64,000 bases of DNA from Deinococcus sp. QL22 (GTDB lineage: Bacteria > Deinococcota > Deinococci > Deinococcales > Deinococcaceae), in contig NZ_CP097149.1 in assembly GCF_023370075.1 (NCBI RefSeq), forward strand, positions 2,974,001-3,038,000, written 5' to 3'. The notes below the pieces were generated by a model. It ran no database searches, was not told the DNA's origin, and saw only the letters and a program-made list of their open reading frames with translations. Below are positions 52,177-61,140 of this stretch, one piece after another. Within the stretch, counting starts at the first letter, position 1. Every line of letters begins with the position of its first letter. The translations under genes were made by a program, and so were the position numbers.

Positions 52177-52205
52177 TTGCCCCATGTGCCCCGGTCTGAT
52201 ACTCT
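52177..52205 (+). promoter_or_regulatory. Promoter of rpsP (TTGCCC - 17 bp - TACTCT)
   Basis: A two-element promoter: -35 TTGCCC (52177-52182) and -10 TACTCT (52200-52205) separated by exactly 17 bp. It predicts a leader of roughly 90 nt with a GAGG ribosome binding site before ATG 52305. The leader has no structure I can identify. The remaining space between 52003 and 52176 shows nothing else. Confidence 0.65.
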
Positions 52206-52304
52206 TCCTCGGTGCGCTCCCGGTTGGCTGCTGACGGGCGTATGAACCCTGCCATCCTTGCAGGCGCTTTACCCTCAGTACACCCTAAATCCGAGGTTTT
52301 TCCC

Positions 52305-52553
52305 ATGGTCAAGATTCGCCTTTCCCGCTTTGGTTCCGCCCACAACCCCCACTACCGTATCGTCGTGACCGATGTCCGCCGTCCCCGCGACGGTGGTTAC
52401 ATCGAGAACCTGGGCCACTACGACCCCCGCAAAACCAGCGAAACCTTCCTGAAGATCGACGCCGAACGCGCCGCCTACTGGATCGCCAACGGCGCTCAGC
52501 CTACCCAGACGGCCCGCCGCCTGCTGAAGTCTCAGGGCGTCAAGGTCGCATAA
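52305..52553 (+). CDS. rpsP: 30S ribosomal protein S16
   Basis: An 82-aa small-subunit protein needed early in 30S assembly. The N-terminus [41 protein letters not shown] is the conserved S16 strand region. GAGG lies about 8 nt upstream of ATG 52305; the longer frame from 52212 has no support. It heads the order rpsP-khpA-rimM-trmD found in many bacteria, though a strong terminator follows it here. Confidence 0.97.
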   Translation: MVKIRLSRFGSAHNPHYRIVVTDVRRPRDGGYIENLGHYDPRKTSETFLKIDAERAAYWIANGAQPTQTARRLLKSQGVKVA

Positions 52554-52573
52554 ACCGAACATTCGGTTTGATC

Positions 52574-52597
52574 AAAGCTCCTTCGGGGGCTTTTTTT
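52574..52597 (+). terminator. UUCG-capped terminator after rpsP
   Basis: AAAGCTCC and GGGGCTTT form an 8-bp stem (one G-U) capped by the very stable TTCG tetraloop and followed by a T run. It separates rpsP transcription from khpA, which has its own promoter. Confidence 0.88.
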
Positions 52598-52680
52598 CTT
52601 GACGCTGTTTTTCTTGGCGCTGCGATTGGCGCAGTGATGGAGTCAAAACAGACATGAATTCGGCGTCAGGCGCAATGCTC

Positions 52681-52686
52681 TAGAAT
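52681..52686 (+). promoter_or_regulatory. -10 hexamer TAGAAT, leaderless promoter of khpA
   Basis: TAGAAT ends 7 nt before ATG 52694. An ATG at 52685 overlaps the hexamer and is unlikely to be used. Confidence 0.55.
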
Positions 52687-52693
52687 GCCGCTC

Positions 52694-52936
52694 ATGAAAA
52701 CCGACCCGGTAGACCTGACATTGTTTCTGGCACAGAGTGTGGTCGACCAACCCTCGCTGGTGCGGGTCGCCAAGCGTGGGCCGACAGTGGCGGTGCGCGT
52801 TGGCCCCGGCGAAGAAGGCCGGTTGATCGGGCGGCAGGGGCGCGTGATTCAGGCGATTCGGACGCTGGTGCGGGCTGTCAGCGACCCCCGCGAGCGCCTG
52901 AATGTCGATCTGGATGCGCCGCGCAAACAGCAGTAA
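52694..52936 (+). CDS. khpA: KH-domain RNA-binding protein KhpA
   Basis: An 80-aa single KH-domain protein. The RNA-binding GxxG loop is in GRLIGRQGRVIQAIRTLVRA. KhpA proteins form dimers with KhpB in other bacteria and affect RNA stability and cell size. Its place between rpsP and rimM is conserved widely and supports the identification. The start is set by the -10; starting at 52685 would add three residues. Confidence 0.9.
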   Translation: MKTDPVDLTLFLAQSVVDQPSLVRVAKRGPTVAVRVGPGEEGRLIGRQGRVIQAIRTLVRAVSDPRERLNVDLDAPRKQQ

Positions 52937-53013
52937 TCCTCTCTTTCTGACTAAAAAGTAGGCTGCATGAGACAGACCACACGAACTGGCACCACACCAA
53001 CCGGGCAGCAGAT

Positions 53014-53544
53014 ATGACCGCGCCCGCCGACACCACCCGACTGGGCTATTTTCTGGGGCCACATGGCGTGCAGGGCGGCATCAAGCTGTACGTGCTGGGC
53101 GACGCAGGCCAAATTCTGAGCCTGCCCCGCGTGTATGTCGAGGGGCGCGGTTGGCTGCGAATCCGCCGGGTCGATCCTCTGGCTCCCGGCGTGGCCCTGC
53201 AACTGGCCGGAATAACTGACCGGGAGGGCGCAGAACCCCTGCGCGGCGCGAACGTGTACGCCGCCGACGCCGATCTGCCGGGGTTGGAAGAAGGGAGTTT
53301 CTATTACCACGACCTGCGCGGCCTGCCCTTGTTGAATACGGCGGGCACAGTGTTGGGCGAGGTCAGTGACGTGATAGACGCTGGGCCGCAGGATTTATTG
53401 GTGGTGCAGCACGCGGGCAAAGAATTTTTGTTGCCCCTGCAAGCGCCCTACATAGACGTGCAGACTGAGGCAGGCCGCCCCGTGCGCGTGGTGATGACTG
53501 AAGACGCGCCCGCTGGCCTGCTGGACGATGACGGCGACCAATAG
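53014..53544 (+). CDS. rimM: Ribosome maturation factor RimM
   Basis: A 176-aa 16S rRNA processing factor that binds S19 and helps mature the 30S head. The N-terminal RimM barrel has YFLGPHGVQGGIKLYVLGD; the C-terminal PRC barrel has YYHDLRGLPLLNTAGTVLGEVSDVIDAGPQDLLVV and FLLPLQAPYIDV. A short acidic tail (LLDDDGDQ) ends it. It follows khpA by 77 nt and precedes trmD by 27 nt. No strong ribosome binding site before ATG 53014. Confidence 0.94.
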   Translation: MTAPADTTRLGYFLGPHGVQGGIKLYVLGDAGQILSLPRVYVEGRGWLRIRRVDPLAPGVALQLAGITDREGAEPLRGANVYAADADLPGLEEGSFYYHDLRGLPLLNTAGTVLGEVSDVIDAGPQDLLVVQHAGKEFLLPLQAPYIDVQTEAGRPVRVVMTEDAPAGLLDDDGDQ

Positions 53545-53571
53545 CACGGCGAAGAGCAGGAGCCTGCACCC

Positions 53572-54414
53572 ATGCTGACGTTTTCCTTCCTGACGCTGTT
53601 TCCGGAATTGCTGGCCCCCTTTGCGCGGGAGGCGATTGTGGGCAAGGCGCGGGAACGTGACCTGATTGACGTGCAGTTGGTGAATCTGCGCGATTTTGCG
53701 GGCAACCGACACGCCAAAGTGGACGACACGCCCTACGGCGGCGGCGCAGGCATGGTCATCCGGGTAGATGTGGCCGAACGTGCGCTGGCAAGCGTGCCGG
53801 AAGCCGATGAGGTCATTTTGTTCAGTCCGGCGGGGCAGCCGTTTACTCAGGCGGTGGCCGAGGAATTGAGCGGCAAGCGGCATCTGGTATTCCTGTGCGG
53901 GCGCTACGAGGGGTTTGACGCACGGGTGGAAACGCGGGTCACGCGGGAACTGAGCATCGGGGATTTTGTGATGATGGGCGGGGAAGCTGCCGCCGCCTGC
54001 GTGCTGGAAGCGGTGGCGCGGTTGGTGCCGGGAGTCATAGGAGACGCCGATTCTCACCGCGCCGATTCCTTCTCCAGCGGCCTGCTGGACTACCCCGAAT
54101 ACACCCGCCCGCTGGACTGGGGGGGCGAACCCGTGCCCGACGTTCTGCGCGGCGGCAATCACGCGGCTATTGCGACGTGGCGCAGGCAAGAAGCTCTGGC
54201 CCGCACGCTCGCCCGCCGCCCAGATTTGCTGGCCTCGACTACGCTCACGCCCCAAGACAGTGCACATCTGCTCACTCTTGGCGCATCGGCAGAGCAGCTC
54301 AAGACCTGGAATGCTCCGCCGCCACCCGTGCCCAAACGGAAGCGCAAGCGCAGCACTCCTTCGACCCTTCAAGACCAATCTAAAGTTCCAGCCAATGATG
54401 CGACCCCTGAATAG
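53572..54414 (+). CDS. trmD: tRNA (guanine37-N1)-methyltransferase
   Basis: TrmD methylates G37 of several tRNAs and prevents frameshifting. The SPOUT trefoil knot is visible: [12 protein letters not shown], and [29 protein letters not shown]. The catalytic Asp region is [28 protein letters not shown]. At 280 aa it is longer than the usual 230-250; the extra is a basic Pro/Lys-rich tail ([16 protein letters not shown]). AGGAG precedes ATG 53572. Confidence 0.96.
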   Translation: MLTFSFLTLFPELLAPFAREAIVGKARERDLIDVQLVNLRDFAGNRHAKVDDTPYGGGAGMVIRVDVAERALASVPEADEVILFSPAGQPFTQAVAEELSGKRHLVFLCGRYEGFDARVETRVTRELSIGDFVMMGGEAAAACVLEAVARLVPGVIGDADSHRADSFSSGLLDYPEYTRPLDWGGEPVPDVLRGGNHAAIATWRRQEALARTLARRPDLLASTTLTPQDSAHLLTLGASAEQLKTWNAPPPPVPKRKRKRSTPSTLQDQSKVPANDATPE

Positions 54415-54488
54415 TAAGCTCTGCCGGAGGGCTTCTGTAGCTTCCGCACAAGTCATGACCCCTGTTCAGGGCGCAGGATAAGCAGAAC

Positions 54489-55100
54489 ATGTCCGCGTCT
54501 CCGGTTGTCCCGCTTTTTCCCTTGCCAAACCTCGTGCTGTTTCCGGGGCAAGTGCTGCCGCTCTATGTCTTCGAACCACGCTACCGGGCGCTGCTGGCAC
54601 GCGTGCAGGAAACGGGCGAACCATTCGGCGTCGTGCGGGTGCGCGAAACCAGCAACGAGTCCAATCTGCCCTTCCATGAACGGGTGTCTAAAGTGGGCAG
54701 TTACGCCCACCTGATGCAGGCGCAGGGCCACGAAGACGGCACGAGCAGCATTATCGTGGTCGGCGGCGACCGCTTCCGCATTCAGGACTTTGACCTGACC
54801 GAGCCGTTCCTGAGCGCCACCGTGGAAGACTGGCCGCTGGAACCCGATCCCCTTGGGCTTCCCGCCACTGAAGCTGTAGCCCGCCGCCTGCTGGCCGACC
54901 TGCTGAGACTAAGGGCCAGCGACGCCGCCGCCATCCGCGACAACGCCCCCGACGAACCGCTGCTGCTCGCCAGTTTCGCCGCCGCCCTGTTACCGCTTAC
55001 GCCCGAGCAGCGGGAGGAGGCTCTGGAAGGCAAGACACTGCTAGACCGCTTGGACGTACTGATGTCCACGGTTCCGGCGGGGGCGCGGGAACTGAATTAG
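54489..55100 (+). CDS. LON peptidase substrate-binding-domain protein
   Basis: A 203-aa protein made of the Lon N-terminal (LAN) domain alone, without ATPase or protease parts. [34 protein letters not shown] is the family's start, and [27 protein letters not shown] the middle. Stand-alone proteins of this type are common; function is thought to be substrate binding or adaptor. It follows trmD by 74 nt and has a good terminator after it. Confidence 0.88.
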   Translation: MSASPVVPLFPLPNLVLFPGQVLPLYVFEPRYRALLARVQETGEPFGVVRVRETSNESNLPFHERVSKVGSYAHLMQAQGHEDGTSSIIVVGGDRFRIQDFDLTEPFLSATVEDWPLEPDPLGLPATEAVARRLLADLLRLRASDAAAIRDNAPDEPLLLASFAAALLPLTPEQREEALEGKTLLDRLDVLMSTVPAGARELN

Positions 55101-55118
55101 GGAAGTTGTCAGCAAATC

Positions 55119-55155
55119 AAACGGCGCTGGAGTTGAATCACTCAGCGCCGTTTTT
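55119..55155 (+). terminator. Rho-independent terminator
   Basis: AAACGGCGCTG (55119-55129) pairs with CAGCGCCGTTT (55143-55153), 11 bp, followed by T residues; the A-rich left side also lets it serve the convergent purU transcript. Confidence 0.88.
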
Positions 55156-55173
55156 GTGGGTCAAGATCAGGCT

Positions 55174-56109
55174 TTAGAAGACCACCGTTTTATTCCCGTA
55201 CACCAGCACCCGGTCTTCTACATGGGCTTTGACAGCGCGGGCCAACACCTGCCGCTCCACGTCGCGGCCCATTCGCATCAGTGAATCAGGCGTTTCGCGG
55301 TGGGTGACCGGAATCACGTCCTGGGCAATGATCGGCCCGGCGTCGAGTTCCTCAGTCACGTAGTGGCTGGTGGCACCGATCAGCTTGACCCCCCGGTTAA
55401 AGGCAGCGCGGTAGGGGTTGGCCCCGATAAACGCAGGCAGAAAAGAATGGTGAATGTTGATGACCGGACGGCCAAAGCCCCGCAAAAAGTCGCCGCTCAG
55501 GATCTGCATGTAGCGGGCCAGGACGGCAAAATCGGCCCCCGCCTCATGCATCAGGCGCACCTGCTCGGCCTCGGCTTCGGCCTTGTTTTCTTTGGTCACG
55601 GGCACCACATGAAAGGGAATGCCGAACATATCGGCGTCGCGGCGCAGGTCTTCATGGTTAGAGATGATCAGCGGAATCTCTATGTGCAGTTCGCCCCGGC
55701 GTTTGCGCCACAGCAAGTCCAGAAAACAGTGGTCGTAGCGGCTGACCAGAATCGCCATGCGCTTGGGCTGGGCGGTGTAATTCACGCGCCACTGCATCTC
55801 GAAGGGTTGGGCGATGACGCCTTCAAAGGCCCGCTCGAATGCGCCGCGTGCCAGATCCAGGCCGTCCAGGTGAAACTCCATTCGCATAAAAAACTGGCCG
55901 CCGCTGGGGTCGGTGGTGTGCTGGTCGGAATGCAGGATATTCGCGCCGTGATTGAGGAGAAACTGCGATACGGCGGCCACGATGCCCTTGCGGTCTGGGC
56001 AGGCGATGGTCAGGGTGGCCGTGTTGTTGGGGTCGGGCCGGGTAGGTTCGGATACACCCGGAGCGGATTTCGGGGAGTGGGATAGAGTGGGGTCAAGCGG
56101 GGCCGTCAT
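55174..56109 (-). CDS. purU: Formyltetrahydrofolate deformylase
   Basis: Hydrolyses 10-formyl-THF to THF and formate, balancing one-carbon pools. Residues about 30-110 are an ACT regulatory domain ([35 protein letters not shown]); about 115-311 the formyltransferase fold with the catalytic triad region [16 protein letters not shown] and the later [22 protein letters not shown] 56109 is chosen because TGC-TATCCT (56118-56123, minus) ends 8 nt upstream; the longer frame starts at 56127, inside the promoter. Confidence 0.95.
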   Translation of the reverse strand: MTAPLDPTLSHSPKSAPGVSEPTRPDPNNTATLTIACPDRKGIVAAVSQFLLNHGANILHSDQHTTDPSGGQFFMRMEFHLDGLDLARGAFERAFEGVIAQPFEMQWRVNYTAQPKRMAILVSRYDHCFLDLLWRKRRGELHIEIPLIISNHEDLRRDADMFGIPFHVVPVTKENKAEAEAEQVRLMHEAGADFAVLARYMQILSGDFLRGFGRPVINIHHSFLPAFIGANPYRAAFNRGVKLIGATSHYVTEELDAGPIIAQDVIPVTHRETPDSLMRMGRDVERQVLARAVKAHVEDRVLVYGNKTVVF

Positions 56110-56305
56110 AGCCGAGCAGGATAGCACCGGGCTGGATGGTCAGCAGCGGGGCGGGCTATCTGCACACGAACTTTCAGGAACGAGTGGGCCAGATTCGGCG
56201 TCTTCTCGGAAAGGTTGCCTGAACAAAACGTGGACGCCCGATCAGAGAACAACGCTCCAGTTCAGTCCTCTGCCCAGTTCAGTCCTGTAAACAGAGCCGA
56301 TGCAG

Positions 56306-56311
56306 TAGGCT
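56306..56311 (+). promoter_or_regulatory. -10 hexamer TAGGCT, leaderless promoter of the M29 aminopeptidase
   Basis: TAGGCT ends 7 nt before GTG 56319. Confidence 0.55.
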
Positions 56312-56318
56312 GGCCCGC

Positions 56319-57434
56319 GTGCAGAACAATCCAGAAGCGACTTCAGAAGCAACCCAGTTGGCCTACGATCCGCGCCCGCATGCCGAATTGCTGGTGGCGT
56401 ACTGCCTGAATGTGCAGCCGAGTGAGCGCATTTTGATTGCAAGCGGCGTGGTGGGCCTGCCCCTCGTGCGCGAAGTGGCCCGCGCCATGTTGCGAGCAGG
56501 CGGGCGGCCAGCAGTGCGGCTAGAGTATCCGGGCCAAGACGATGACGTGGCGGCACTAGCCGCGGACGGTGTACTGGACGTGCTTCATCCCGCAGAGTTG
56601 GCCGATATGGAAGGCATGGATGGCACCTTGCGAATCCTGACGCCCGAAGCGGGCCGAGTGGATGCGGTGGACGCCCGCCGCCGCGCCCGCCTGGCCGCTG
56701 CCCGCTCACCACTGGCCGCCGCCCGCGCCCGCAAAAAATGGAGCCTGACGCTGTTTCCCACCGCGCATGCTGCCGCCCAAGCTGGCATGACCGAGGCCGA
56801 CTTCGGCGCGTTCGTGATGCGGGCCATGTTCCTGGATCGCCCCGACCCGGTGGCCGCATGGGGCGAGGTGCGCGAACTTCAGGCCCGCCTGATAGACCGA
56901 TTGAGCCGCGCCGATACGGTAAAACTAGAAGCCCCTGGCACCGACCTGACCCTGCGCGTGGGTGGGCGAACCTGGGCCAACAGCGACGGCAAACGCAACA
57001 TGCCCAGCGGCGAGGTCTTTACCGGGCCGATTGAAAACAGCGCCAACGGATTTATTACGTTTGACGTGCCCGCCGAATACGCGGGTGTGATGGTGCGCGG
57101 CGCACGGCTGGAATTCCGGGACGGCGTGGTGGTGGATGCGCGTGCCGACGAAGGCGAAAGCACCCTGTTGGCCGCTCTGAACACCGACTCCGGCGCACGC
57201 AGTCTAGGCGAACTGGGCATCGGCTCCAACAGCGGCATTCAGACGCCTACAGGCAACATTCTGTTCGATGAAAAGATCGGTGGCACGGTGCATCTGGCGC
57301 TGGGCCGCTCGTATCCAGAAACGGGTGGCGTGAACGCCAGCGCGATTCACTGGGATCTGATTGCAGACTTGCGGCAGGGCGGGCGGATTCTGTTGGACGG
57401 CGAGGTCTGGCAGGAAAACGGGCAGTTTTTGTAA
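56319..57434 (+). CDS. M29-family metallo-aminopeptidase (AmpS/thermophilic type)
   Basis: A 371-aa cytoplasmic aminopeptidase that binds two metal ions. C-terminal family elements with metal ligands are [24 protein letters not shown] (Glu), [31 protein letters not shown] (Glu), [23 protein letters not shown] (His) and [11 protein letters not shown] (His, Asp). The N-terminal half contains the Rossmann-like [27 protein letters not shown]. Broad specificity is usual. GTG start with leaderless -10. Confidence 0.92.
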   Translation: MQNNPEATSEATQLAYDPRPHAELLVAYCLNVQPSERILIASGVVGLPLVREVARAMLRAGGRPAVRLEYPGQDDDVAALAADGVLDVLHPAELADMEGMDGTLRILTPEAGRVDAVDARRRARLAAARSPLAAARARKKWSLTLFPTAHAAAQAGMTEADFGAFVMRAMFLDRPDPVAAWGEVRELQARLIDRLSRADTVKLEAPGTDLTLRVGGRTWANSDGKRNMPSGEVFTGPIENSANGFITFDVPAEYAGVMVRGARLEFRDGVVVDARADEGESTLLAALNTDSGARSLGELGIGSNSGIQTPTGNILFDEKIGGTVHLALGRSYPETGGVNASAIHWDLIADLRQGGRILLDGEVWQENGQFL

Positions 57435-57447
57435 TGATCAAAAGCGT

Positions 57448-57481
57448 CCGGCCTGAATCCAATGCTGAGGATTCAAGCCGG
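57448..57481. terminator. Hairpin between convergent aminopeptidase and prfC
   Basis: CCGGCCTGAATCC (57448-57460) and GGATTCAAGCCGG (57469-57481) form a 13-bp stem with one mismatch and an 8-nt loop. There is no T run on the plus side. Probably a shared 3'-end element. Confidence 0.6.
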
Positions 57482-57507
57482 GCGGCTTATAGAATTAGCT
57501 CTTTCCC

Positions 57508-59214
57508 TTACACCCGCGTCAAATCTTTGGGCAGCGGCAGGAATTCAATCTCAGGGTGCTGTTCCTGCGTATAGCTCAGGTCATATTTAGACCTGAACAA
57601 CATGACCGGGCGGCCCTGATCGTCTTCCACGTGGCGGGCAAAGCGGGCCACAGAATTGGCGTCGCCCGCCAGCCAACGCACCAGTTGGTAAGACGTGACG
57701 TTCATCTCCACGTCCACGCCGTATTCTTCCAACAACCGGGCCTGAAAGACCTCGAATTGCAGCGGGCCTACAGCGCCAAGGTACGGATCGCGTGCGCCGT
57801 CGGTGGGGTAGAACACCTGCACCACGCCTTCTTCTGCCAGTTGCTGGAGGCCCTTCATAAACGCCTTGCGCTTGCCCACGTCGCGCAGGCCGAGGGTGGC
57901 AAAGGTTTCGGGCGTAAAGCGCGGGAAGCTGGGCAGCACGACTTTGCCGTTCACGCTGATCACGTCGCCAATCTGAAACACGCCAGGGTTGACCAGTCCC
58001 ACGATGTCGCCGGGGTAGGCGTCCTCGACTTTTTCGCGGTCTTGGGCAAACAGGGTATGCGCCTGCGAAAGCCGCAGCTTGCGCCCCGTGCGGGTGTGGG
58101 TCACGTCCATGCCGCGCTCGAAATGCCCGCTCATGACGCGCATATAGGCGGTGCGGTCTCGGTGCTGCTTGCTCATGTTGGCCTGCAATTTGAAAATAAA
58201 TCCGGCAAACGGCGCTTCCGGCTCGCGCTCGCCCAGATTGGTGTCGGTGGGGCCGGGAGGCGGCGCGAGTTCCACAAAGTTGCTGAGGAAATGCTCGATG
58301 CCGAAATTGTTCATGGCACTCCCGAAGAAGACGGGCGTCAGTTCGCCGCTCAGAAACTCGGCAGCGTCGAATTCGGGCAGGGCGGCGGTGATCAGTTCCA
58401 CGTCGTGGCGCAGTTTGGCGGCCAAATCCGCGCCGACGAGGCCCACCAGTTTGGGATCATCCAAGCCCGCCGTCTGCATCGGCGCACGCTGCTTGCCGCC
58501 TGCCGTGCGCTCGAAGGCCAGCACCTGCTTGGTTTGCAGGTCGTACACGCCCTTAAAGTCGGGGCCGTCGCCAATCGGCCACGTTAGCGGCACCACCGTG
58601 ATTTTCAGAATGTTCTCGATCTGCTCCAAGAGTTCAAAGGGGTCTTGGGCGGGCCTATCCATTTTGTTGACGAAAGTCAGAATGGGAATGCCCCGGTTGC
58701 GGCACACCGCGAACAGCTTTTCAGTCTGCGTCTGTACCCCACGCGCCGCGTCCAGCACCATCAGGGCGCTGTCGGCGGCGGTCAGGGTGCGGTAGGTATC
58801 CTCACTGAAATCCTGGTGTCCGGGCGTATCCAGCAGGTTGATGTGGCGGCCCGAAAACTCGAAGGTCAGCGCCGAACTGGAAATAGAAATCCCGCGCTGC
58901 TGTTCGATGCTCATCCAGTCGGACTTGGTGTGCGAGCGGCCTTCCTTGGCGGTCACGCTCCCCGCTTCCAGAATCGCGCCGCCGTACAACAACAGCTTTT
59001 CGGTAATGGTGGTTTTGCCCGCGTCCGGGTGAGAAATAATGGCAAAGGTACGGCGGCGGGCGATTTCGGTGGTCAGGGTCTTGTCGGCCAATGCTGCGGC
59101 CTTCTCGGTGGCAGTGGGTTCGATAAGATTGGATTCGGTCAGTGTAGATTCGGCTTGTGTTTCGGGTACGGCGGCCCCGTCCTGCACGTCAAGCTGGGTA
59201 GGAAGACTGGTCAT
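57508..59214 (-). CDS. prfC: Peptide chain release factor 3
   Basis: RF3 is the GTPase that removes RF1/RF2 from the ribosome after peptide release. The GTPase domain shows G1 [15 protein letters not shown], the switch region [10 protein letters not shown]3 [10 protein letters not shown] and G4 [19 protein letters not shown]; domains II and III follow. The 568-aa product carries an acidic N-terminal extension of about 45 residues before the G domain, longer than in E. coli. ATG 59214 has GGAG 7 nt upstream, so the long frame from 59364 is rejected. A 250-nt leader may precede it. Confidence 0.95.
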   Translation of the reverse strand: MTSLPTQLDVQDGAAVPETQAESTLTESNLIEPTATEKAAALADKTLTTEIARRRTFAIISHPDAGKTTITEKLLLYGGAILEAGSVTAKEGRSHTKSDWMSIEQQRGISISSSALTFEFSGRHINLLDTPGHQDFSEDTYRTLTAADSALMVLDAARGVQTQTEKLFAVCRNRGIPILTFVNKMDRPAQDPFELLEQIENILKITVVPLTWPIGDGPDFKGVYDLQTKQVLAFERTAGGKQRAPMQTAGLDDPKLVGLVGADLAAKLRHDVELITAALPEFDAAEFLSGELTPVFFGSAMNNFGIEHFLSNFVELAPPPGPTDTNLGEREPEAPFAGFIFKLQANMSKQHRDRTAYMRVMSGHFERGMDVTHTRTGRKLRLSQAHTLFAQDREKVEDAYPGDIVGLVNPGVFQIGDVISVNGKVVLPSFPRFTPETFATLGLRDVGKRKAFMKGLQQLAEEGVVQVFYPTDGARDPYLGAVGPLQFEVFQARLLEEYGVDVEMNVTSYQLVRWLAGDANSVARFARHVEDDQGRPVMLFRSKYDLSYTQEQHPEIEFLPLPKDLTRV

Positions 59215-59441
59215 AAAAACTCCTGCGGGCCTGATTGGGAACGGCCCGAATGGTGAATCGCTGCTGGTTCTTGAGACTGTGTTCTTGAGGCTGGGTGGTC
59301 GCGCCTTCAACTCACGCTTGGGACAGTGCCGCTCGCATTGCGAGCCTCGCCAAAAAGCGGGCAACCTCTCTATTCCCGCTACACTGTCTTCTCTTGGCCT
59401 CTCGCTTTATTCGGTTCATCCAGAAATGAACTTCGAGTTAG

Positions 59442-59468
59442 CTAGGTTGGCGTTAGGCGGCGCGTCAT
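59442..59468 (-). CDS. Possible leaderless 8-codon ORF in the prfC leader
   Basis: On the minus strand ATG at 59468 opens MTRRLTPT and then TAG. TATACT (59475-59480) lies exactly 6 nt upstream, the spacing used by leaderless genes throughout this window. The ORF could be a leader peptide of prfC, or simply the transcript start. It is too short to judge by composition. Confidence 0.3.
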   Translation of the reverse strand: MTRRLTPT

Positions 59469-59474
59469 GCACTC

Positions 59475-59480
59475 AGTATA
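59475..59480 (-). promoter_or_regulatory. Strong -10 (TATACT), probable prfC promoter
   Basis: A near-consensus -10 located between the toxin pseudogene stop and prfC. From it a leader of about 254 nt runs to prfC and contains a 6-bp hairpin GCTCGC/GCGAGC (59333-59347 area). Confidence 0.5.
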
Positions 59481-59485
59481 ACGCG

Positions 59486-59932
59486 TCAGGCTTCCGCGTC
59501 GGCGGGGTCAATGCCGCACCACAGCATCAGGGTAACGCGGAGTCCGGCCACATCCAGCAGATTCATGGCCGCCAGAATCGCCGCCGTCACCTTCCCGCGG
59601 TCAGACGGATCAGGATAAAACCCGTTTTCTTCCAAGACATTGAGCATGACCTGCAGGGCGGTGCGCTTGTTACCGTCGCTGAAGCCGTGATCGTGGGCCA
59701 AGGTGTAGCCAATCGCCGCCAATTTAGTAAAGAACGTAGGGTAAGCATCTTCGCCGCCCTAAGACGTCACGCGCTTGTTGACCGCACTTTCAATCACGCC
59801 GATATGGGCCACACCTGCGCGGCCTTCCGACACTTCCAGAACATCGTCATGGAGTTCAGGCACATATATTTTTGTGGGTAAGTCCATGCCCCGGTAGCGG
59901 TAGAAATAGGTGCTGGACAGTGGGCCAGCCAT
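59486..59932 (-). pseudogene. Doc/Fic-family (death-on-curing) toxin broken by an amber codon
   Basis: The reading frame from ATG 59932 gives a Doc-like toxin of about 148 residues interrupted once, by TAG at codon 58 (59759-59761). The sequence around it, VNKRVTS-stop-GGEDAYPTFF, matches the family's TSYGGEDAYPT, so a Tyr codon has become a stop. After it the Fic motif is intact: HDHGFSDGNKRTALQVML. Doc proteins phosphorylate EF-Tu; this copy should be inactive unless the stop is read through or translation restarts (a start at 59722 gives 78 aa with the Fic motif). It lies 3 nt after its antitoxin gene. Confidence 0.82.
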
Positions 59933-59935
59933 CCG

Positions 59936-60100
59936 CTACAGCTTGGCGAGCGTCTGCAGGGCGCGGGCGTTGCGTTTAACACTCTCTTTCATTTCGGCAC
60001 GTATTTCGGCCTCCGTGCGGGGCGGTTTGGATTCCCGCTTCACCTCTTGGGCACGCAAATAGTCTTGAGCTTGATCTTGTGAATTGTTATTGACAGTCAT
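59936..60100 (-). CDS. Small antitoxin-like protein of the Doc pair
   Basis: A 54-aa frame with ATG at 60100 and TAG at 59936-59938. The product is charged and helical: MTVNNNSQDQAQDYLRAQEV, then KPPRTEAEIRAEMKESVKRN and ARALQTLAKL. GGGAAGAG stands before the start. Its order, size and 3-nt spacing to the toxin frame are those of a type II toxin-antitoxin operon (antitoxin first). I do not recognise its DNA-binding family; the identification rests mainly on position. Confidence 0.65.
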   Translation of the reverse strand: MTVNNNSQDQAQDYLRAQEVKRESKPPRTEAEIRAEMKESVKRNARALQTLAKL

Positions 60101-60252
60101 CTCTTCCCATCCCCCGCTGGACGGCGCTCGCTCCTGCTATGCTACAGCCCACGCCCCGGCTTTCTGACCACCCACACCCTGTTCAGCAAAAATCCAGCCA
60201 ACCCAATTCTTTCGGATGACGCGACTACATGAGAAGCGTGTTAGCGTAGCTC

Positions 60253-61020
60253 ATGACCCCATCGGTGCGCTTGCCCAGCGCCATTATTGCTACCGCTATC
60301 GCCTCTGTCGCCTTTTTCGCCACCGGATTTGTCGTCGTGCGGGGGCTGGCCGATGTCAAGAACGCCAGCGATGTGATCAATGTAACGGGCAGCGCCAAGC
60401 GCAATATCACCAGCGATCTGGCGGGATGGACATTCACGGTTCGCAGCAGCGACGACACCAATCTGCAAAATGCTTACAAGGCTTTTCAGGGGGCGCAGCC
60501 TGCCATAGACGCCTTTTTGCGGGCGCAGACCTTTTCTGCCTCCGAACTGCGGCGCGAACCGGTAAATGCGGGGCCACAAAATTACGTGGTGATTGAGGAT
60601 GTGAACGGCGAAAATGCTGAAGTGGAGCGTACCCGTTACGTGGTCAGCCAGACGTTCCGGGTGCAGTCGGGCAACATTGCCAAGCTGCAAAGCGCGGTGG
60701 GCGCGGCGACGTCGGCATTTGTAAATGCCAGCACGGGCGGCCTCAGCATCGAAAGCGGCGACGTGCAGTACCTGTACACCAAGCTGAGCGACGTGCGCGT
60801 ACAACTGCTGGAAGAAGCCAGCAAAGACGCCCAACGTCGCGCTCAGGCAATTGCCCAGAGTGCGGGAAACTCCATCGGGGCCGTGAAGAATGCCCGCGTG
60901 GGCGTGTTCCAGATTACGCCCCGCTTTGAAACCAGCGTAGAAGACACGGGCAGCTACGACACGACGGCGCTGGAAAAAGACGTGACGGCGGTGGTGGAGA
61001 TTGACTTTGTGGTGAAGTAG
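60253..61020 (+). CDS. SIMPL (DUF541) domain protein, exported or membrane anchored
   Basis: A 255-aa protein. Residues 8-31 are a signal anchor (SAIIATAIASVAFFATGFVVVRG). The rest is the SIMPL domain: INVTGSAKRNITSDLAGWTFTV, VVSQTFRVQSGNIAKLQSAV and the helix DAQRRAQAIAQSAGNSIGAVKNARVGVFQITP. In E. coli the related YggE is linked to oxidative-stress tolerance; function here unproven. TAGCGT (60242-60247) ends 5 nt before the ATG, so it may be leaderless. Confidence 0.87.
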   Translation: MTPSVRLPSAIIATAIASVAFFATGFVVVRGLADVKNASDVINVTGSAKRNITSDLAGWTFTVRSSDDTNLQNAYKAFQGAQPAIDAFLRAQTFSASELRREPVNAGPQNYVVIEDVNGENAEVERTRYVVSQTFRVQSGNIAKLQSAVGAATSAFVNASTGGLSIESGDVQYLYTKLSDVRVQLLEEASKDAQRRAQAIAQSAGNSIGAVKNARVGVFQITPRFETSVEDTGSYDTTALEKDVTAVVEIDFVVK

Positions 61021-61140
61021 GCGGAGGTTGTGAGGGCTTGGTCTAGGGGTCAAGGGTCTGAGGTTTTTTGCGTCGGGGCGGGCATAAAGCCAAACCGCCT
61101 TTCTACAAACCCAATCCCAAGACCGGACTGACCCAGCACC

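Noticed and set aside
59215..59440. Lysine- or T-box-like riboswitch in the prfC leader (AGAGGTTGC resembles an L-box start)
   Set aside because: The other conserved L-box elements and any T-box TGGNACCGCG are missing, and prfC is not an expected target.
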